A DNA stretch of 64,000 nucleotides from an uncultured Isosphaeraceae bacterium (GCA_945957605.1 CAMFLR010000001.1:1054001-1118000), one strand, 5' to 3'; positions 17,967 to 27,313 are shown, numbered from the stretch's first letter. Numbers and translations are program-made. The notes: generated by a model not told the origin, from the letters alone.

Positions 17967-19250
17967 TCAATTCAACCCTTCGAGCTTCACTTCGGGAAGC
18001 GAGGGGATTTCCCCGGCGTAACCTTTTAAGTCACGTACAATCTTGGGCTTTTTTCCGGTGAGCATGTTCTTGGGATCAATCGAAGCGGCGTCGAAGTTCG
18101 CAAACGTCGCCGATCCATTCTCGCGAACGGAGAGCGAATTCGCCCGGTCTGTCTCGCTGAGTTTCGGATCGGTCAATCCATCGTAAAGAATATCAGGAAA
18201 TGGCTTACCCATTACGAGCATCAGAATCGTCGCCAACGACCCCTGCGGTTTCGCACCATTGTTCGCAAATTGGTTGCTATGAATCGAAATTCCCGCGCAG
18301 TAAGGGTTGTACCCTTCGTCCTTGATTGGCCGCTGCGTCACAAGAAAGCTCACCACCGAAACGCCAGTTGTGTCATTTCCTTCGATCGTATTCTCGAATA
18401 CCTCGACACGGTCGTTCGCCATGATCATCATGCCGGTTCCCGGCGGAACGCTCGCGACGATGTTCCCCTTCGGCGCGAAGTTTGGGTGATTGTTGCCGGC
18501 AAGCTTGTTGCGAAACACGCGGCAGTTCGTGCCGTCCTTTTTGGGGAGATTCGGCAACGTGAACACCAACACGCCGCCGGAATTGTTCGTCGCCGTATTG
18601 TCGTAAACGTCAGCGTCAGTCGAATTCTCAACTTCGATTCCGGCGACATTTTCTTCGACCGTATTGCCCCGGATCACGATGTTCGTCGACTGTCCGACGT
18701 AAATCCCCGAATCCGCTGCGCCGGAAACGTGGCAGCTTTCAATGAGTACGTTTTTCGACTGCACCGGATAGATCCCATATCCGCCGTTCGTTTCCTTGGG
18801 ACCGTTGCTCCAACCCACGTGGACGTTTCGGAACACCACGCGATTAGTGCCATTCACCTTGATGCCATCGCCCTTCGCATCGACAATTGCCAGGTCGTGA
18901 AGCGTGAACTTTTCCTTGCTAGTGACCAGAATCCCCTCGCCACCTGTCCCCTGCCCCTGTTCCTTGAAACTGAGGATCGTGGCTTCCGGCCCTTTGCCGC
19001 GAATCGTCACGTCGTTCACATCGAGTGAAAGTGTCGACTTGAATTCAAATGTTCCCACGCCAAATTCGACAATGTCGCCCGGCTTCGCCAGAATAAGCGC
19101 CTCCTGCGCCCGCTTTGCGGCGTCAACTCCCGGCTCGATTTGCACAACCCGCGTGGCCGGCGCTTTCGGCGCGACCGATGGCGCAGGCCGATCGCATCCG
19201 GCCGTAATTCCCATTAACACAATAACAAGCCAGTAAGTCTTGAATCGCAA
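17967..19250 (-). CDS. Parallel beta-helix repeat lipoprotein
   Basis: A 427-residue exported protein with lipobox ITAGC (Cys19) after a short hydrophobic signal. The body has right-handed beta-helix repeats (for example GIKVNGTNRVVFRNVHVG, KNVLIESCHVSGAADSGIYVG, TNIVIRGNTVEENVAGIEVE), as in pectate-lyase-like and NosD/CASH folds, and fits the beta_helix_1 family. A TTG at 19250 with AAGGGGA 6 nt upstream is the best start; the frame is open upstream but that part is Arg-rich and not signal-like. It is paired with the di-heme cytochrome gene directly downstream; the two families recur together in many genomes. The role is unknown; binding of a polysaccharide or a surface partner is inference. 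Confidence 0.87.
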   Translation of the reverse strand: MRFKTYWLVIVLMGITAGCDRPAPSVAPKAPATRVVQIEPGVDAAKRAQEALILAKPGDIVEFGVGTFEFKSTLSLDVNDVTIRGKGPEATILSFKEQGQGTGGEGILVTSKEKFTLHDLAIVDAKGDGIKVNGTNRVVFRNVHVGWSNGPKETNGGYGIYPVQSKNVLIESCHVSGAADSGIYVGQSTNIVIRGNTVEENVAGIEVENSTDADVYDNTATNNSGGVLVFTLPNLPKKDGTNCRVFRNKLAGNNHPNFAPKGNIVASVPPGTGMMIMANDRVEVFENTIEGNDTTGVSVVSFLVTQRPIKDEGYNPYCAGISIHSNQFANNGAKPQGSLATILMLVMGKPFPDILYDGLTDPKLSETDRANSLSVRENGSATFANFDAASIDPKNMLTGKKPKIVRDLKGYAGEIPSLPEVKLEGLN

Positions 19251-19389
19251 GCGCAATCCCCTTCTTCGGGACAGTTCGTCGGCATGATCCGAACTTCCAT
19301 CATGAAGAACACGCCTCGCCAGGTCCAGGGCTGTGCTCAACCGCCAAAACTGAATTCGTTCATTTTTTCCGCGATGGCCTTGCGGAAGA

Positions 19390-19418
19390 TTGAAATCCAA
19401 CGTCTAATACCGCATATC
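19390..19418 (+). promoter_or_regulatory. Weak candidate promoter of the ABC-2 permease gene
   Basis: TTGAAA (19390-19395) and CATATC (19413-19418) with 17-bp spacing lie 32 bp before the ATG. The -35 is close to consensus, the -10 weak. Confidence 0.3.
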
Positions 19419-19450
19419 TTACAAAAGTCGTAGCCTTTGGGATTTGTGCG

Positions 19451-21358
19451 ATGGATTTGGCTCCGTTTATCAGGCGCGAGCATATCAAGGCCGTGCGCCG
19501 CGGTGAGGCCTGGAAGAGCCGAGGGTGGACCATCGCATTCGGCGGAATCTTTATCGCCGGCCATTTTGTGCTGTGGGACTGGTCGTCGATGGACCGGCTC
19601 TCTGTCGGCGGTGCCCAGAAATTTGCTCTGCAACTGTTCGCGTCGCTCATGGCGGTCCAGGCGCTCGGGATACTCGGCGGCATTCCGGTCATGGTCGCGC
19701 CCATGATCGCGGGTGAGCGCGACCGCAAATCGCTCGACGCCGTGCTTGCTTCTTCGTTCACCTCGGCCGAGATGGTGCTGGGACCACTCTGCGCGGCCAT
19801 GCTTCGCTACCTTGACGGGTTGGTTGCGATGGTTCCGCTCTCCGTCCTAATCATGATCGCCGGTGGAATTGATCCCGCTTTGTTAATCGTTGGCGCTCTG
19901 GCACTTTTCAGTACAGCGCTTGTGATCGCGACCATTTCGATATTCATCTCGATCCACGCACGAACTGGCCCCAAGGCCACGTCGTCGGCAGTGGGCTACT
20001 CGATTTTTTGGATCGCGTTCCCATTCCCCACGCTGATCCTTCTCCCTCGGTTCTATCCTCAGTTTGCGTCCTGGGTCTCGCCGGTCTTGCGTGTGATGCT
20101 CGACAGCAGTCCGCTTGCACCGCTCACGCATCTCGCCGGCATCGTTCCGCGCGGCACTCTGGCCGAGGTACTCGCGCGCATGATTGGCTATCAGGCGATC
20201 ATGACGGTGACAATCCTTGCGCTCGCAATCTTTCAGCTCCGAAAGGCATCGCGCGCGGTCTACGACGCCGAAGGGCGGAGCATCTTGAAACGGCTGCTGA
20301 GCGGACGCTGGCGCAAGCGTCCCCCCTGCGGCGACGACCCGCTAATCTGGCGCGAGTTGTACTCTGTCCGACGACGGACAGGCATCCTCGTAATCATCGA
20401 TCGCATTGCGACGCTGACATGGATCGGATGCTTCGTTTACGCCACCTCGCTGTTCGCGATTCCCGCGTTCAACGACTTGCTCAAAACGGGCTACACCGCG
20501 AGTCCCGGCCACGTCACGCTCCCCGACCTCAATCCGATGGCACGCGTCCTGGTGCAAAAGGTTTCGCCGGGGACTGTGAATTTCACCGTCGACCATCCCC
20601 GGCTCGAGTTCAACGTGATGATTCGCCAGTTAACGGGGGTATTCGAGTTTGTCCTCGTCCTTATGATCGCTGGTGTTGCCGCAGAGGGAGTGATCATCGA
20701 ACGCGAGCGCGACACCTGGCTCGGTCTAATCGCAACACCCGTTTCAGGCTGGGAAATCGTTCGCGCCAAGATGTTCGGCGCGTTCTGGACGACCCGGACT
20801 GTAACGATTTCGTTCCTCGCACTCTGGATCACGGGACTCGTCACCGGAGCAGTTCATCCCATCGGATTCTTGGCGGTCGTTGCCGAGCTCATCGTCACCT
20901 GTTGGCTGCTTTCCGCCATCGGGGTAATGGCGTCCCTCCGCGCCCGCGATCGCTCTCAGGCAACCAGCCGGGCCGTCGGTCCCCTACTAATCTTGTCGTC
21001 TCTCGGCATTCTGCCGTGGATGTTCCCGGGAATTGCAGCCGCTGTGTTTGCGAGCTTCGTCTCCATCCCGTTTCAAATGTGGGCGTCTTTTCTGTCGTAC
21101 GAGGACGTTCGCGCACTCGTTGAAGGACGAACGCCGCCGCAGTATACGACGATCGTCTCCAACGGACGTCATGCATGGATTCTCGTTGGATCGCTGCTCA
21201 CAAACATTGGTTGCATCATTGCGTTAGCCTTCGTCATCACACGCCACATGGTGCGCACCTTTGACGCCGTCATCGGCCGGCCCGTCCAACCGAAGCAGCC
21301 ACCGCAGGCGATCGCCGAGATCGTTCCCCCCGCGCCAAAGTTCGCGCAAGCGTCTTAA
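19451..21358 (+). CDS. ABC-2 type transporter permease, double-length
   Basis: A 635-residue membrane protein with two copies of an ABC-2 permease-like block. The first half has about six helices and the characteristic IAGERDRKSLDAVLASSFTSAEMVLG; the second repeats this as IERERDTWLGLIATPVSGWEIVRAK, again followed by about six helices. Between them is a cytoplasmic linker with PLIWRELYSVRRRTG. These ER-D/E-x-x-T/S elements are coupling-helix signatures of the ABC-2 superfamily. No ATPase gene lies beside it, so the ATP-binding subunit must be encoded elsewhere. Substrate unknown. The ATG lies in the divergent gap with the beta-helix gene; no strong Shine-Dalgarno is seen. Confidence 0.85.
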   Translation: MDLAPFIRREHIKAVRRGEAWKSRGWTIAFGGIFIAGHFVLWDWSSMDRLSVGGAQKFALQLFASLMAVQALGILGGIPVMVAPMIAGERDRKSLDAVLASSFTSAEMVLGPLCAAMLRYLDGLVAMVPLSVLIMIAGGIDPALLIVGALALFSTALVIATISIFISIHARTGPKATSSAVGYSIFWIAFPFPTLILLPRFYPQFASWVSPVLRVMLDSSPLAPLTHLAGIVPRGTLAEVLARMIGYQAIMTVTILALAIFQLRKASRAVYDAEGRSILKRLLSGRWRKRPPCGDDPLIWRELYSVRRRTGILVIIDRIATLTWIGCFVYATSLFAIPAFNDLLKTGYTASPGHVTLPDLNPMARVLVQKVSPGTVNFTVDHPRLEFNVMIRQLTGVFEFVLVLMIAGVAAEGVIIERERDTWLGLIATPVSGWEIVRAKMFGAFWTTRTVTISFLALWITGLVTGAVHPIGFLAVVAELIVTCWLLSAIGVMASLRARDRSQATSRAVGPLLILSSLGILPWMFPGIAAAVFASFVSIPFQMWASFLSYEDVRALVEGRTPPQYTTIVSNGRHAWILVGSLLTNIGCIIALAFVITRHMVRTFDAVIGRPVQPKQPPQAIAEIVPPAPKFAQAS

Positions 21359-21757
21359 CACGCACGTCCTTTCTCGATTTTTGGATATCTTCAATTATCG
21401 CAACGATTCTGACTCACGGGTTCAGTGAATTTATGATAGCTTACATGCGTGGAAGTCTGAATCGTTTCGTATGATATGATTCCGGCATTTGCACGACATC
21501 TGTCTCTTGCCTCGTTTCGGCCGTCGTCATATGATCGCATTTCTCCGTTGCGGCTAGGGTCTTGCGCAACGGGTTTGCAGTGCTTGCCGCAGACGAGTCG
21601 CGGTTTCGTCATCATTCGATCGGCTCACTACTCGTCGTGCGACAGCGAGAAGAATTCCGCCCGGCATTTTTCTCTCAAATCATTCCGTGCGGATCGCCCT
21701 CCTCTCGCTAGTGATTGCGTATTCCTTCCCCTTACGACTTCTCTCTGGGAGGCTCCC
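21359..21757. other. Leader region of the DUF1559 gene (399 bp)
   Basis: Holds an imperfect inverted repeat: AACGATTCTGAC (21402-21413) and GTCTGAATCGTT (21455-21466), 11 of 12 positions complementary, 41 nt apart. A candidate promoter with CTGACT (21409-21414) and TATGAT (21432-21437), 17 bp spacing, lies within it. The rest is GC-rich without a gene: the frame runs on into DUF1559 from 21476, but a perfect GGGAGG decides the internal GTG start. Confidence 0.4.
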
Positions 21758-22819
21758 GTGCGCAGACGAAGTGCATTCACCCTGATCGAACTCCTCGTCG
21801 TGATCGCAATCATTGCGGTGCTCATCGCACTGCTGCTTCCCGCCGTTCAGTCGGCTCGTGAAGCCGCCCGACGCGCCCAGTGCGTGAACAATCTCAAGCA
21901 AATCGCGCTCGCCACGCACAACTACGCGTCGAGCACCGGTGTTTTTCCCGCGCAGTCACTCGCCAATCGCGGTGACGCCACCACCTCTTGGTCTGTGTCG
22001 TGGGGCGACCTGCTCCTGAACCAGATCGAAGGCGGCTCGATGTACAACGCGCTCAACTTTAGCTGGGAAATGACCGCCGGCGCTAACACGACCGTCGGCT
22101 ACTCGTTCTTCGCCGCGTACCTTTGCCCCTCGGAAAGCGTGCTCTCTCGTCCGGGTGCTCCCTGGGCTCCTGGTAGCTACGCCGCGAACGTCGGCGGCCC
22201 TGGCACCATCTCGCAGTGGTCGGGCACGATCGTTCCGGGCACGAATCCCTGGTACAACAACAGCAACAACTCGTCAGCAATCTCGTTCGCCGCTATCACC
22301 GACGGCACCTCGAACACCGCGATGTTCAGCGAACACCTGATCGGCACTGGTGATGGTTCGAGCAGCGGTCCCCTCGTGCTCCGCAACGACGACAAGGCCC
22401 GTCGCGCCATGTTCATGGTTGCAATGAGCCTGACACCCAGCGACCCGGTTAACGGCGTTACCAACGCGACCAAGTTCTCCCAGGCCTGCGCCACGATTCC
22501 TGGTTCGACCCAGTCGCTCGGCACCCGCAACGTCGGCACGCACTGGCAGCTCGGCATGGCTTACTCCTTGCCGAACAATGCCTACAACCACGTGAATGCG
22601 CCGAACAACCCCCGCTGCACTTACTCAAACAGCGAAGACTCGACCTACTGGTGCGGTACGCTCTGCAGCGTCGCCCCGACGAGCAACCACTCGGGCGGCG
22701 TGAATATGGCGATGGCCGACGGTTCGGTTAAGTTCATCAAGAACACGATCGCCACTGCGACTTGGTGGGCGATCGGCACCCGTTCCGGCAATGAAATCAT
22801 CAGCGCCGACGCTTATTGA
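21758..22819 (+). CDS. DUF1559 protein with prepilin-type N-terminal methylation motif
   Basis: A 353-residue planctomycete DUF1559 protein. The N-terminus [17 protein letters not shown] is a type IV prepilin cleavage/methylation signal followed by a long helix; [24 protein letters not shown] is the hallmark next segment. The C-terminus has [18 protein letters not shown], the H-x9-DG region typical of the family. Start is a GTG at 21758 with GGGAGG 5-6 nt upstream; the in-frame open region upstream is not signal-like. Such proteins occur in tens of copies per planctomycete genome and are believed to be pseudopilin-like secreted or surface proteins; the precise role is unknown. A small lipoprotein gene follows, and a hairpin ends the pair. 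Confidence 0.95.
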   Translation: MRRRSAFTLIELLVVIAIIAVLIALLLPAVQSAREAARRAQCVNNLKQIALATHNYASSTGVFPAQSLANRGDATTSWSVSWGDLLLNQIEGGSMYNALNFSWEMTAGANTTVGYSFFAAYLCPSESVLSRPGAPWAPGSYAANVGGPGTISQWSGTIVPGTNPWYNNSNNSSAISFAAITDGTSNTAMFSEHLIGTGDGSSSGPLVLRNDDKARRAMFMVAMSLTPSDPVNGVTNATKFSQACATIPGSTQSLGTRNVGTHWQLGMAYSLPNNAYNHVNAPNNPRCTYSNSEDSTYWCGTLCSVAPTSNHSGGVNMAMADGSVKFIKNTIATATWWAIGTRSGNEIISADAY

Positions 22820-22943
22820 TTGCAGCCCGCCGATCAGGCTTAACGAATTGAGAGCATCGACGCGATTCTCAGAGGTCGACCTGCGCGGGTTGACCTCTGA
22901 TCGCATTTTCTTTCCCCCACAGCAACCAAGGAATTCTCGCACC

Positions 22944-23177
22944 ATGCGTTCCACTGTTCTGCGAGCCGCTTTCGCCTTTGTCGCCCTGCTTATCGCCATG
23001 CCCGGTTGCGATGGTGGCGGAGATATGGAAAAACCCGGCCCCAAGGCCGAAGGCGCGCCTGACATGTCGGCCATGCCAGGTTATAACGACATGCAGGATA
23101 AGATGAAAAAGGGCGGCAAGGCTGCTCCGAAGGCTGCACCCAAGGCCGACGAGAAGGCCACTCCTCCCGCCAAGTAA
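22944..23177 (+). CDS. Small Lys/Ala/Pro-rich lipoprotein
   Basis: A 77-residue lipoprotein. Residues 1-21 form a signal peptide ending in MPGC with lipid-bearing Cys22. The mature tail is short and low-complexity: acidic/Gly first, then KKGGKAAPKAAPKADEKATPPAK. It lies 124 bp behind the DUF1559 gene and a similar tiny lipoprotein often follows DUF1559 genes in planctomycetes. A longer frame from 22791 is possible but the ATG gives the signal peptide and AAGGA lies 11 nt upstream. Function unknown. Confidence 0.75.
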   Translation: MRSTVLRAAFAFVALLIAMPGCDGGGDMEKPGPKAEGAPDMSAMPGYNDMQDKMKKGGKAAPKAAPKADEKATPPAK

Positions 23178-23187
23178 TGGCAAACGT

Positions 23188-23231
23188 CCAGCACGCGAGC
23201 TCTGGTCTATCGACTGTTTCTCGCGTGCTGG
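23188..23231 (+). terminator. Hairpin terminator after the DUF1559-lipoprotein pair
   Basis: A perfect 12-bp inverted repeat, CCAGCACGCGAG (23188-23199) and CTCGCGTGCTGG (23220-23231), with a 20-nt loop, 10 nt past the lipoprotein stop. No clear U-tract follows, so termination efficiency is uncertain. Confidence 0.6.
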
Positions 23232-23263
23232 AATCGCATCTGAACACCTCAATGACGTGAACC

Positions 23264-24502
23264 TTGCGTAAGAAGCAACTTCTTGGTCTCGTTGTTTTTG
23301 GATTGGTTGCCGCCGGCGGCTTTGTTGCCTGGCAGAGGCCGGCTTGGCAGGTCTCGAGTGAAGTAAGAAACGCGCTCTCCGCAGGCCGATACGCTGACGC
23401 CGCCGCGGGAATCGACCGCTGGTTGCAGTTAAGACCATCTTCCGGCGAAGCGCAGTTTTACCGGGCGAAGGCTGCGCTCGCTCTTGGTAAATCGAACGAC
23501 ATTGCCGACGGACTTCGACAGGCCGAGCGATTAGGCTATCCAGCCGATGAAATTGCTGTGATTCACGCGCTGATTAGCGCTCAACGCGGCCGTGCAGGCG
23601 TGGCGCTCCCGGTCCTGACACAAGCATTCGAACGCCTCATCGCGCCCGATCCGATGGTCGAGGAAGCGCTCGCTCGCGTATTGATTGATACATACGACTT
23701 CGAGCGAGCCATTCCCGTGCTGAATCGCTGGGCGAATGACTGCCCCACCGACGCCCGTCCGCCGCTTTGGCGTGGTCTCGTTCACCGCCGCCAGGGGAAC
23801 GAACCCAAGGTCAACGTCGAGGATTTTCGCGAAGCGCTCGCCCGCAACCCCAACGACGCCGACGCAATGCTCGCCACCGCGGAAGAGCTTACAAAACTTC
23901 ACGCGATCGACGAGGCCACCCCACTGTTTGAACGCTACATCACCCTGAGACCAAACGACCCGGCCGGCCACATTGGCGCAGGGCGTTGCGCGTTCGAGCA
24001 GGGAAACCTGAAACTTGCCGCACAAGAATATGAACGAACCATTGCACTGAGTGCCAGCAACGCGGATGCGCACATCGAACTCTCAAAAGTGCTCCAACTC
24101 CAGGGCGACGACGCGGGCACGCTTACTCATGTGGAGCAAGCGATCGCGCTGAAGCCGTACGACGATTCGCTCAGGTACACACGCGTGCTGACTCTGAATC
24201 GTTTGGGACGCCGTGACGAGGCTGCAAAAGAGCAACTGGAACTCGATCGCGTGAAGCGAGAAATCGCGCAAGTCGATGCGATTCAGGATGCGCTCGCCAA
24301 GTCGCCTAAAGATGAAACATTGCAGACGCAACTTGTCTCCTGGATGTTCAACCATGGATATACCGAAGAAGGCCTGAAATGGGCCCGCAAGGTGTTGATG
24401 GACCATCCTGGGCATCCTGCTGTGTGCAACCTCCTCGCCAACCATTTTGACAGTATCGGCGACGCCGCACAGGCCAGCTTTTTCCGATCGCAAATCCGTT
24501 AG
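23264..24502 (+). CDS. TPR-repeat protein with N-terminal membrane anchor
   Basis: A 412-residue protein. A basic start (RKK) and one hydrophobic helix (about residues 6-23) anchor it in the membrane or form a signal; the rest is tetratricopeptide repeats, e.g. ALARNPNDADAMLATAEEL, RYITLRPNDPAGHIGAGRCAFEQG, IALSASNADAHIELSKVLQLQGD. These repeats form a helical scaffold for protein binding. The likely start is a TTG at 23264; no ATG or GTG in frame is nearer and no strong ribosome site is visible. It follows the DUF1559 pair after a hairpin terminator, so separate transcription is likely. No partner is evident. Confidence 0.8.
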   Translation: MRKKQLLGLVVFGLVAAGGFVAWQRPAWQVSSEVRNALSAGRYADAAAGIDRWLQLRPSSGEAQFYRAKAALALGKSNDIADGLRQAERLGYPADEIAVIHALISAQRGRAGVALPVLTQAFERLIAPDPMVEEALARVLIDTYDFERAIPVLNRWANDCPTDARPPLWRGLVHRRQGNEPKVNVEDFREALARNPNDADAMLATAEELTKLHAIDEATPLFERYITLRPNDPAGHIGAGRCAFEQGNLKLAAQEYERTIALSASNADAHIELSKVLQLQGDDAGTLTHVEQAIALKPYDDSLRYTRVLTLNRLGRRDEAAKEQLELDRVKREIAQVDAIQDALAKSPKDETLQTQLVSWMFNHGYTEEGLKWARKVLMDHPGHPAVCNLLANHFDSIGDAAQASFFRSQIR

Positions 24503-24572
24503 CCGATCATTCAAACAATTGAATAGAATTGCATGCGGCGAATCCACTCACCTCGCGCGGTGGCAAATCACA

Positions 24573-24899
24573 ATGCCAATGGATGAGCAACTCAACACAC
24601 GGATTCGCGCGATCTTGTCGGGCAATTTCGGCATCGAAGAAAAACGCATGTTCGGCGGGATTGCTTTCCTGCTGTACGGCAATCTCCTCGTCGGCGCGTC
24701 GCGCAGAGGCTTGCTGGTCCGTGTCGGTCCTGAGGCTGCAGCAAAGGCATTGAAAGATCCTCGAGCCAGTCAGTTCGAGAATAACGGCCGACCGATGAAG
24801 GGTTGGCTGATGGTTGAAACCGACGGACTCTCCGACGACGCGATTCGAAGTTGGCTCGAACGTGCGCTTGCATTCGTCACAACATTGCCGGCGAAGTAA
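24573..24899 (+). CDS. TfoX/Sxy N-terminal domain protein
   Basis: A 108-residue protein matching the TfoX N-terminal domain: RMFGGIAFLLYGNLLVGAS, followed by LLVRVGPEAAAKAL and RPMKGWLMVETDGLSDDAI. In gamma-proteobacteria TfoX/Sxy is a competence activator, but stand-alone short homologs are widespread in other phyla and their role is unknown. The ATG at 24573 was chosen because it begins just before the domain; another ATG lies two codons later. It lies 70 bp after the TPR gene and converges with the Moco oxidoreductase gene (4 bp between stops). Competence genes are absent from the window. Confidence 0.85.
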   Translation: MPMDEQLNTRIRAILSGNFGIEEKRMFGGIAFLLYGNLLVGASRRGLLVRVGPEAAAKALKDPRASQFENNGRPMKGWLMVETDGLSDDAIRSWLERALAFVTTLPAK

Positions 24900-24903
24900 T
24901 TGA

Positions 24904-26133
24904 TCACGCCTTGATCGAAATCGGAATCGACTCAATCTCGGCATAGCCCGACTTGCGGAAAGGCCGAGGCATCGGCTGTGCGTGACCTTGCGCATCGATG
25001 GTCCGGCAGCGGAAAGTGTATTCACCCGCTGGCAATCCCGGTAGAACCGCGGCCCAGTGAGCGTTCGTCAGCCGCATCGGCCAGGTGCTTGGTTTGCCGG
25101 TGGCGTCGAACCCATGCGTTTTGGGTGGGATCACAAATCCCCACCGCTCGGGCGCGGCGAGAATTTCAGCATCAATCCAAGGCGCCTTGGCAAAATGCGG
25201 GTCGTTCTCGGGTCGCGCGCTGTTCAGCTCAATCGAAACCTGCACCTTCGCCAATCCCGCCATTCCCACCTGCGCATAGCCTGAAACGCCGATCGGCTGC
25301 CCCGGTTTCACCTGAGCCGGCACCGACAGACTTGCGGCAAACGTTTTCAGCGGGCTATCAACATCATTGTTTTGTTCGGCGTACGTATCGTTCGCATGCG
25401 CCAAGTTGGTCAAAACGACATGCGTCAACCACTTGATCGACTTGAAACCATACGCCTCGGGCACCACCAACCGCACCGGCCCACCACGCTCCGGACTGAG
25501 CCACTCTCCGTTCAACTTGTAGCAGAGAATGACAGGCGGCAGGTCGAATGGATCTTCGAGGACGCGCCCGACCGGTAGCGAGCTGCGAAACATTTGCGCC
25601 GGATCATCGTTATGATATCCATAGTAAAACACGCGACGCAGATTGTCGCGCGGCTGAGTCAGCCAGATCACCTCGCGAAGCGGCACGCCTTCCCACAACC
25701 CCATCCCCAGCGGACAGCCCAGGTTGAGGCACGTCATCACCTTGGGAAACCGCACGGCGTGCTTTTCACCGAGGGCAAGCAAGGCGCGGAAGTCGAGCGC
25801 CGTGTTTTCTGCGCGCGTTAGCGGCTTGCGCAATCGCGATGGTGCTGCGGTATCGGCGATCACTTCGAGTTTCCAAGTCTCTCGCGTCAACCCAACTTGC
25901 TTGCGCTTCTCTTCCGGAAGACTGTGCGGCAGCGGCTTCCCGCGCGAGACGTCGAAAAACTCCTCATGCGGCGTGAAATAAGGGGCGGGACGCACGCCAG
26001 CCTTAGGCGGTTTGATTTTCGGCAAGGATTGCGCGCGAACGATTGAAGTCGCGGCGATTCCGAGCACTCCCGCGCGGAGAAAATAACGCCGAGTCAATTT
26101 TGCGTGGTCCTGCCAGAACAATTCACCATGCAT
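24904..26133 (-). CDS. Sulfite-oxidase-like molybdopterin oxidoreductase, Tat-exported
   Basis: A 409-residue enzyme with a twin-arginine signal (TRRYFLRAGVLGIAAT, about residues 14-29) for folded export. The molybdopterin domain contains VMTCLNLGCPLGMGLWEGVPL, in which Cys135 is the likely molybdenum ligand, and RGGPVRLVVPEAYGFKSIKWL, a classical sulfite-oxidase/YedY-family motif. A C-terminal immunoglobulin-like dimerisation domain follows (IGVSGYAQVGMAG to the end). The physiological substrate, sulfite or another S/N-oxide, cannot be told. The ATG at 26133 leaves a compact Tat signal; GGAGG lies about 12 nt upstream. No heme subunit is directly adjacent. Confidence 0.9.
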   Translation of the reverse strand: MHGELFWQDHAKLTRRYFLRAGVLGIAATSIVRAQSLPKIKPPKAGVRPAPYFTPHEEFFDVSRGKPLPHSLPEEKRKQVGLTRETWKLEVIADTAAPSRLRKPLTRAENTALDFRALLALGEKHAVRFPKVMTCLNLGCPLGMGLWEGVPLREVIWLTQPRDNLRRVFYYGYHNDDPAQMFRSSLPVGRVLEDPFDLPPVILCYKLNGEWLSPERGGPVRLVVPEAYGFKSIKWLTHVVLTNLAHANDTYAEQNNDVDSPLKTFAASLSVPAQVKPGQPIGVSGYAQVGMAGLAKVQVSIELNSARPENDPHFAKAPWIDAEILAAPERWGFVIPPKTHGFDATGKPSTWPMRLTNAHWAAVLPGLPAGEYTFRCRTIDAQGHAQPMPRPFRKSGYAEIESIPISIKA

Positions 26134-26527
26134 GGCCCCACGCACCTCCGCGCTTAGATCCGATGGACTTGTTGCGCACACTCTACTTTGCGCACCACGC
26201 CAACCGCCACAGAAATGTGATGTTGCCGCAATTCAACATCATTTGCTCGGTGATGATTGCAAAACTACAAATCAGCGATCTCAAACGAGTTTGATTAACT
26301 CCATGTTCAATCGACCTTTGCGACAACGTCAAAATCACATGCACAGTTGTTAGTTCCGGAAATTGACTTGCCGGCGATTTTTGAGGCTGATAAAGGGGCG
26401 TATGTGATCGACGAAGTGGAGCAATTCGCATGAAGCGAACGAAACCACAGCGTCGAGAAAACGTCGTGCGTTGCAATGTGTGGCGCACGGATCCCCCGCG
26501 TCGATCACATCAAATTGGGAGTCAAGC
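26134..26527. other. Divergent intergenic region (394 bp)
   Basis: Separates the Moco oxidoreductase (minus) from the PEP-CTERM gene (plus). The part from about 26200 to 26400 is AT-rich. A TTGACT near 26364 is followed by GATAAA at 19-20 bp, too far for a good promoter. Short frames here lack start signals. No RNA gene was found. Confidence 0.4.
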
Positions 26528-27313
26528 ATGCCACAGTACCCCCCGCGTCGTCTTCGCGGCTTGGCCGCCGCATTCATTCTCCTGACGGCCTTCGGCACGC
26601 ATTCCGCCAGCGCAAACCCGGTCTACTGGACCGACTGGCAAACTGGCGACATTTCGAACGGTTTCACTGGTACCGGCCAGATCACAACGGCCACCACAAC
26701 CGTCGACGTCACCTACCACAACGGTCGGGGGATTGGATTCTACCTCACGGGCGCGGCTGGCGAACCCGATTACTGGACAAGCCAGGGTGTGCGCGACCCA
26801 CTCCACTCCCCTTACACAAGCGCACTCGTCGATAACATCCCCACCGGCACCGATATGATTGCCTTGCAATACGCCGGTACGCAAACGCTTACGTTTTCGC
26901 AGGCAATCGCGAATCCCGTTTTCTCGTACATCAGCCTCAATGGAAACGGCTACGCCTTCGATCAGGACTTCGACATTCTTAGCTTTGGCGATAGTTCGAC
27001 CAGTGACGGTATCGTGCACACGCCGGGCTACTATGGATACGGAACGTCTTACAAGAACGTCGTCGACCTTGGCGGCGGACAGTTCGAATACCAGTTGCTC
27101 GGAACGGGCGAGCCGCACGGTACGATTCGCTTCAAAGGCTCGTTCGACAGCGTGAGCTGGCGAAGCCTTTCCAACGAATACTGGAATGGATTTACCGTGG
27201 GCGTTCAGGGAACCGCTGCCGAAATCTTCACGCCCGAACCGTCGAGCATCGTCGCGGCGGCATTCGGCGTCTTCGCTGGCGTGGCGATTCTTCGCAAGCG
27301 CCGTAGCAACTAA
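26528..27313 (+). CDS. PEP-CTERM sorting-domain protein
   Basis: A 261-residue exported protein. It has an N-terminal signal peptide (cleaved near SASA-NP) and a C-terminal PEP-CTERM anchor: PEPSS, a hydrophobic helix (AAAFGVFAGVAIL), and a basic tail (RKRRSN). Such tags are cut by an exosortase and the protein goes to the cell surface or exopolysaccharide. The body begins VYWTDWQTGDISNGFTGTG and is rich in Gly, Tyr and Thr, as in other PEP-CTERM proteins of unknown role. GGGAG lies 8 nt before the ATG. No exosortase gene is in the window. Confidence 0.9.
   Translation: MPQYPPRRLRGLAAAFILLTAFGTHSASANPVYWTDWQTGDISNGFTGTGQITTATTTVDVTYHNGRGIGFYLTGAAGEPDYWTSQGVRDPLHSPYTSALVDNIPTGTDMIALQYAGTQTLTFSQAIANPVFSYISLNGNGYAFDQDFDILSFGDSSTSDGIVHTPGYYGYGTSYKNVVDLGGGQFEYQLLGTGEPHGTIRFKGSFDSVSWRSLSNEYWNGFTVGVQGTAAEIFTPEPSSIVAAAFGVFAGVAILRKRRSN

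Noticed and set aside
20008-21123. A long frame overlapping the ABC-2 permease on the same strand in another phase
   Set aside because: Arg/Pro/His-rich product typical of a frame-shifted shadow; the permease frame has membrane helices and family motifs.
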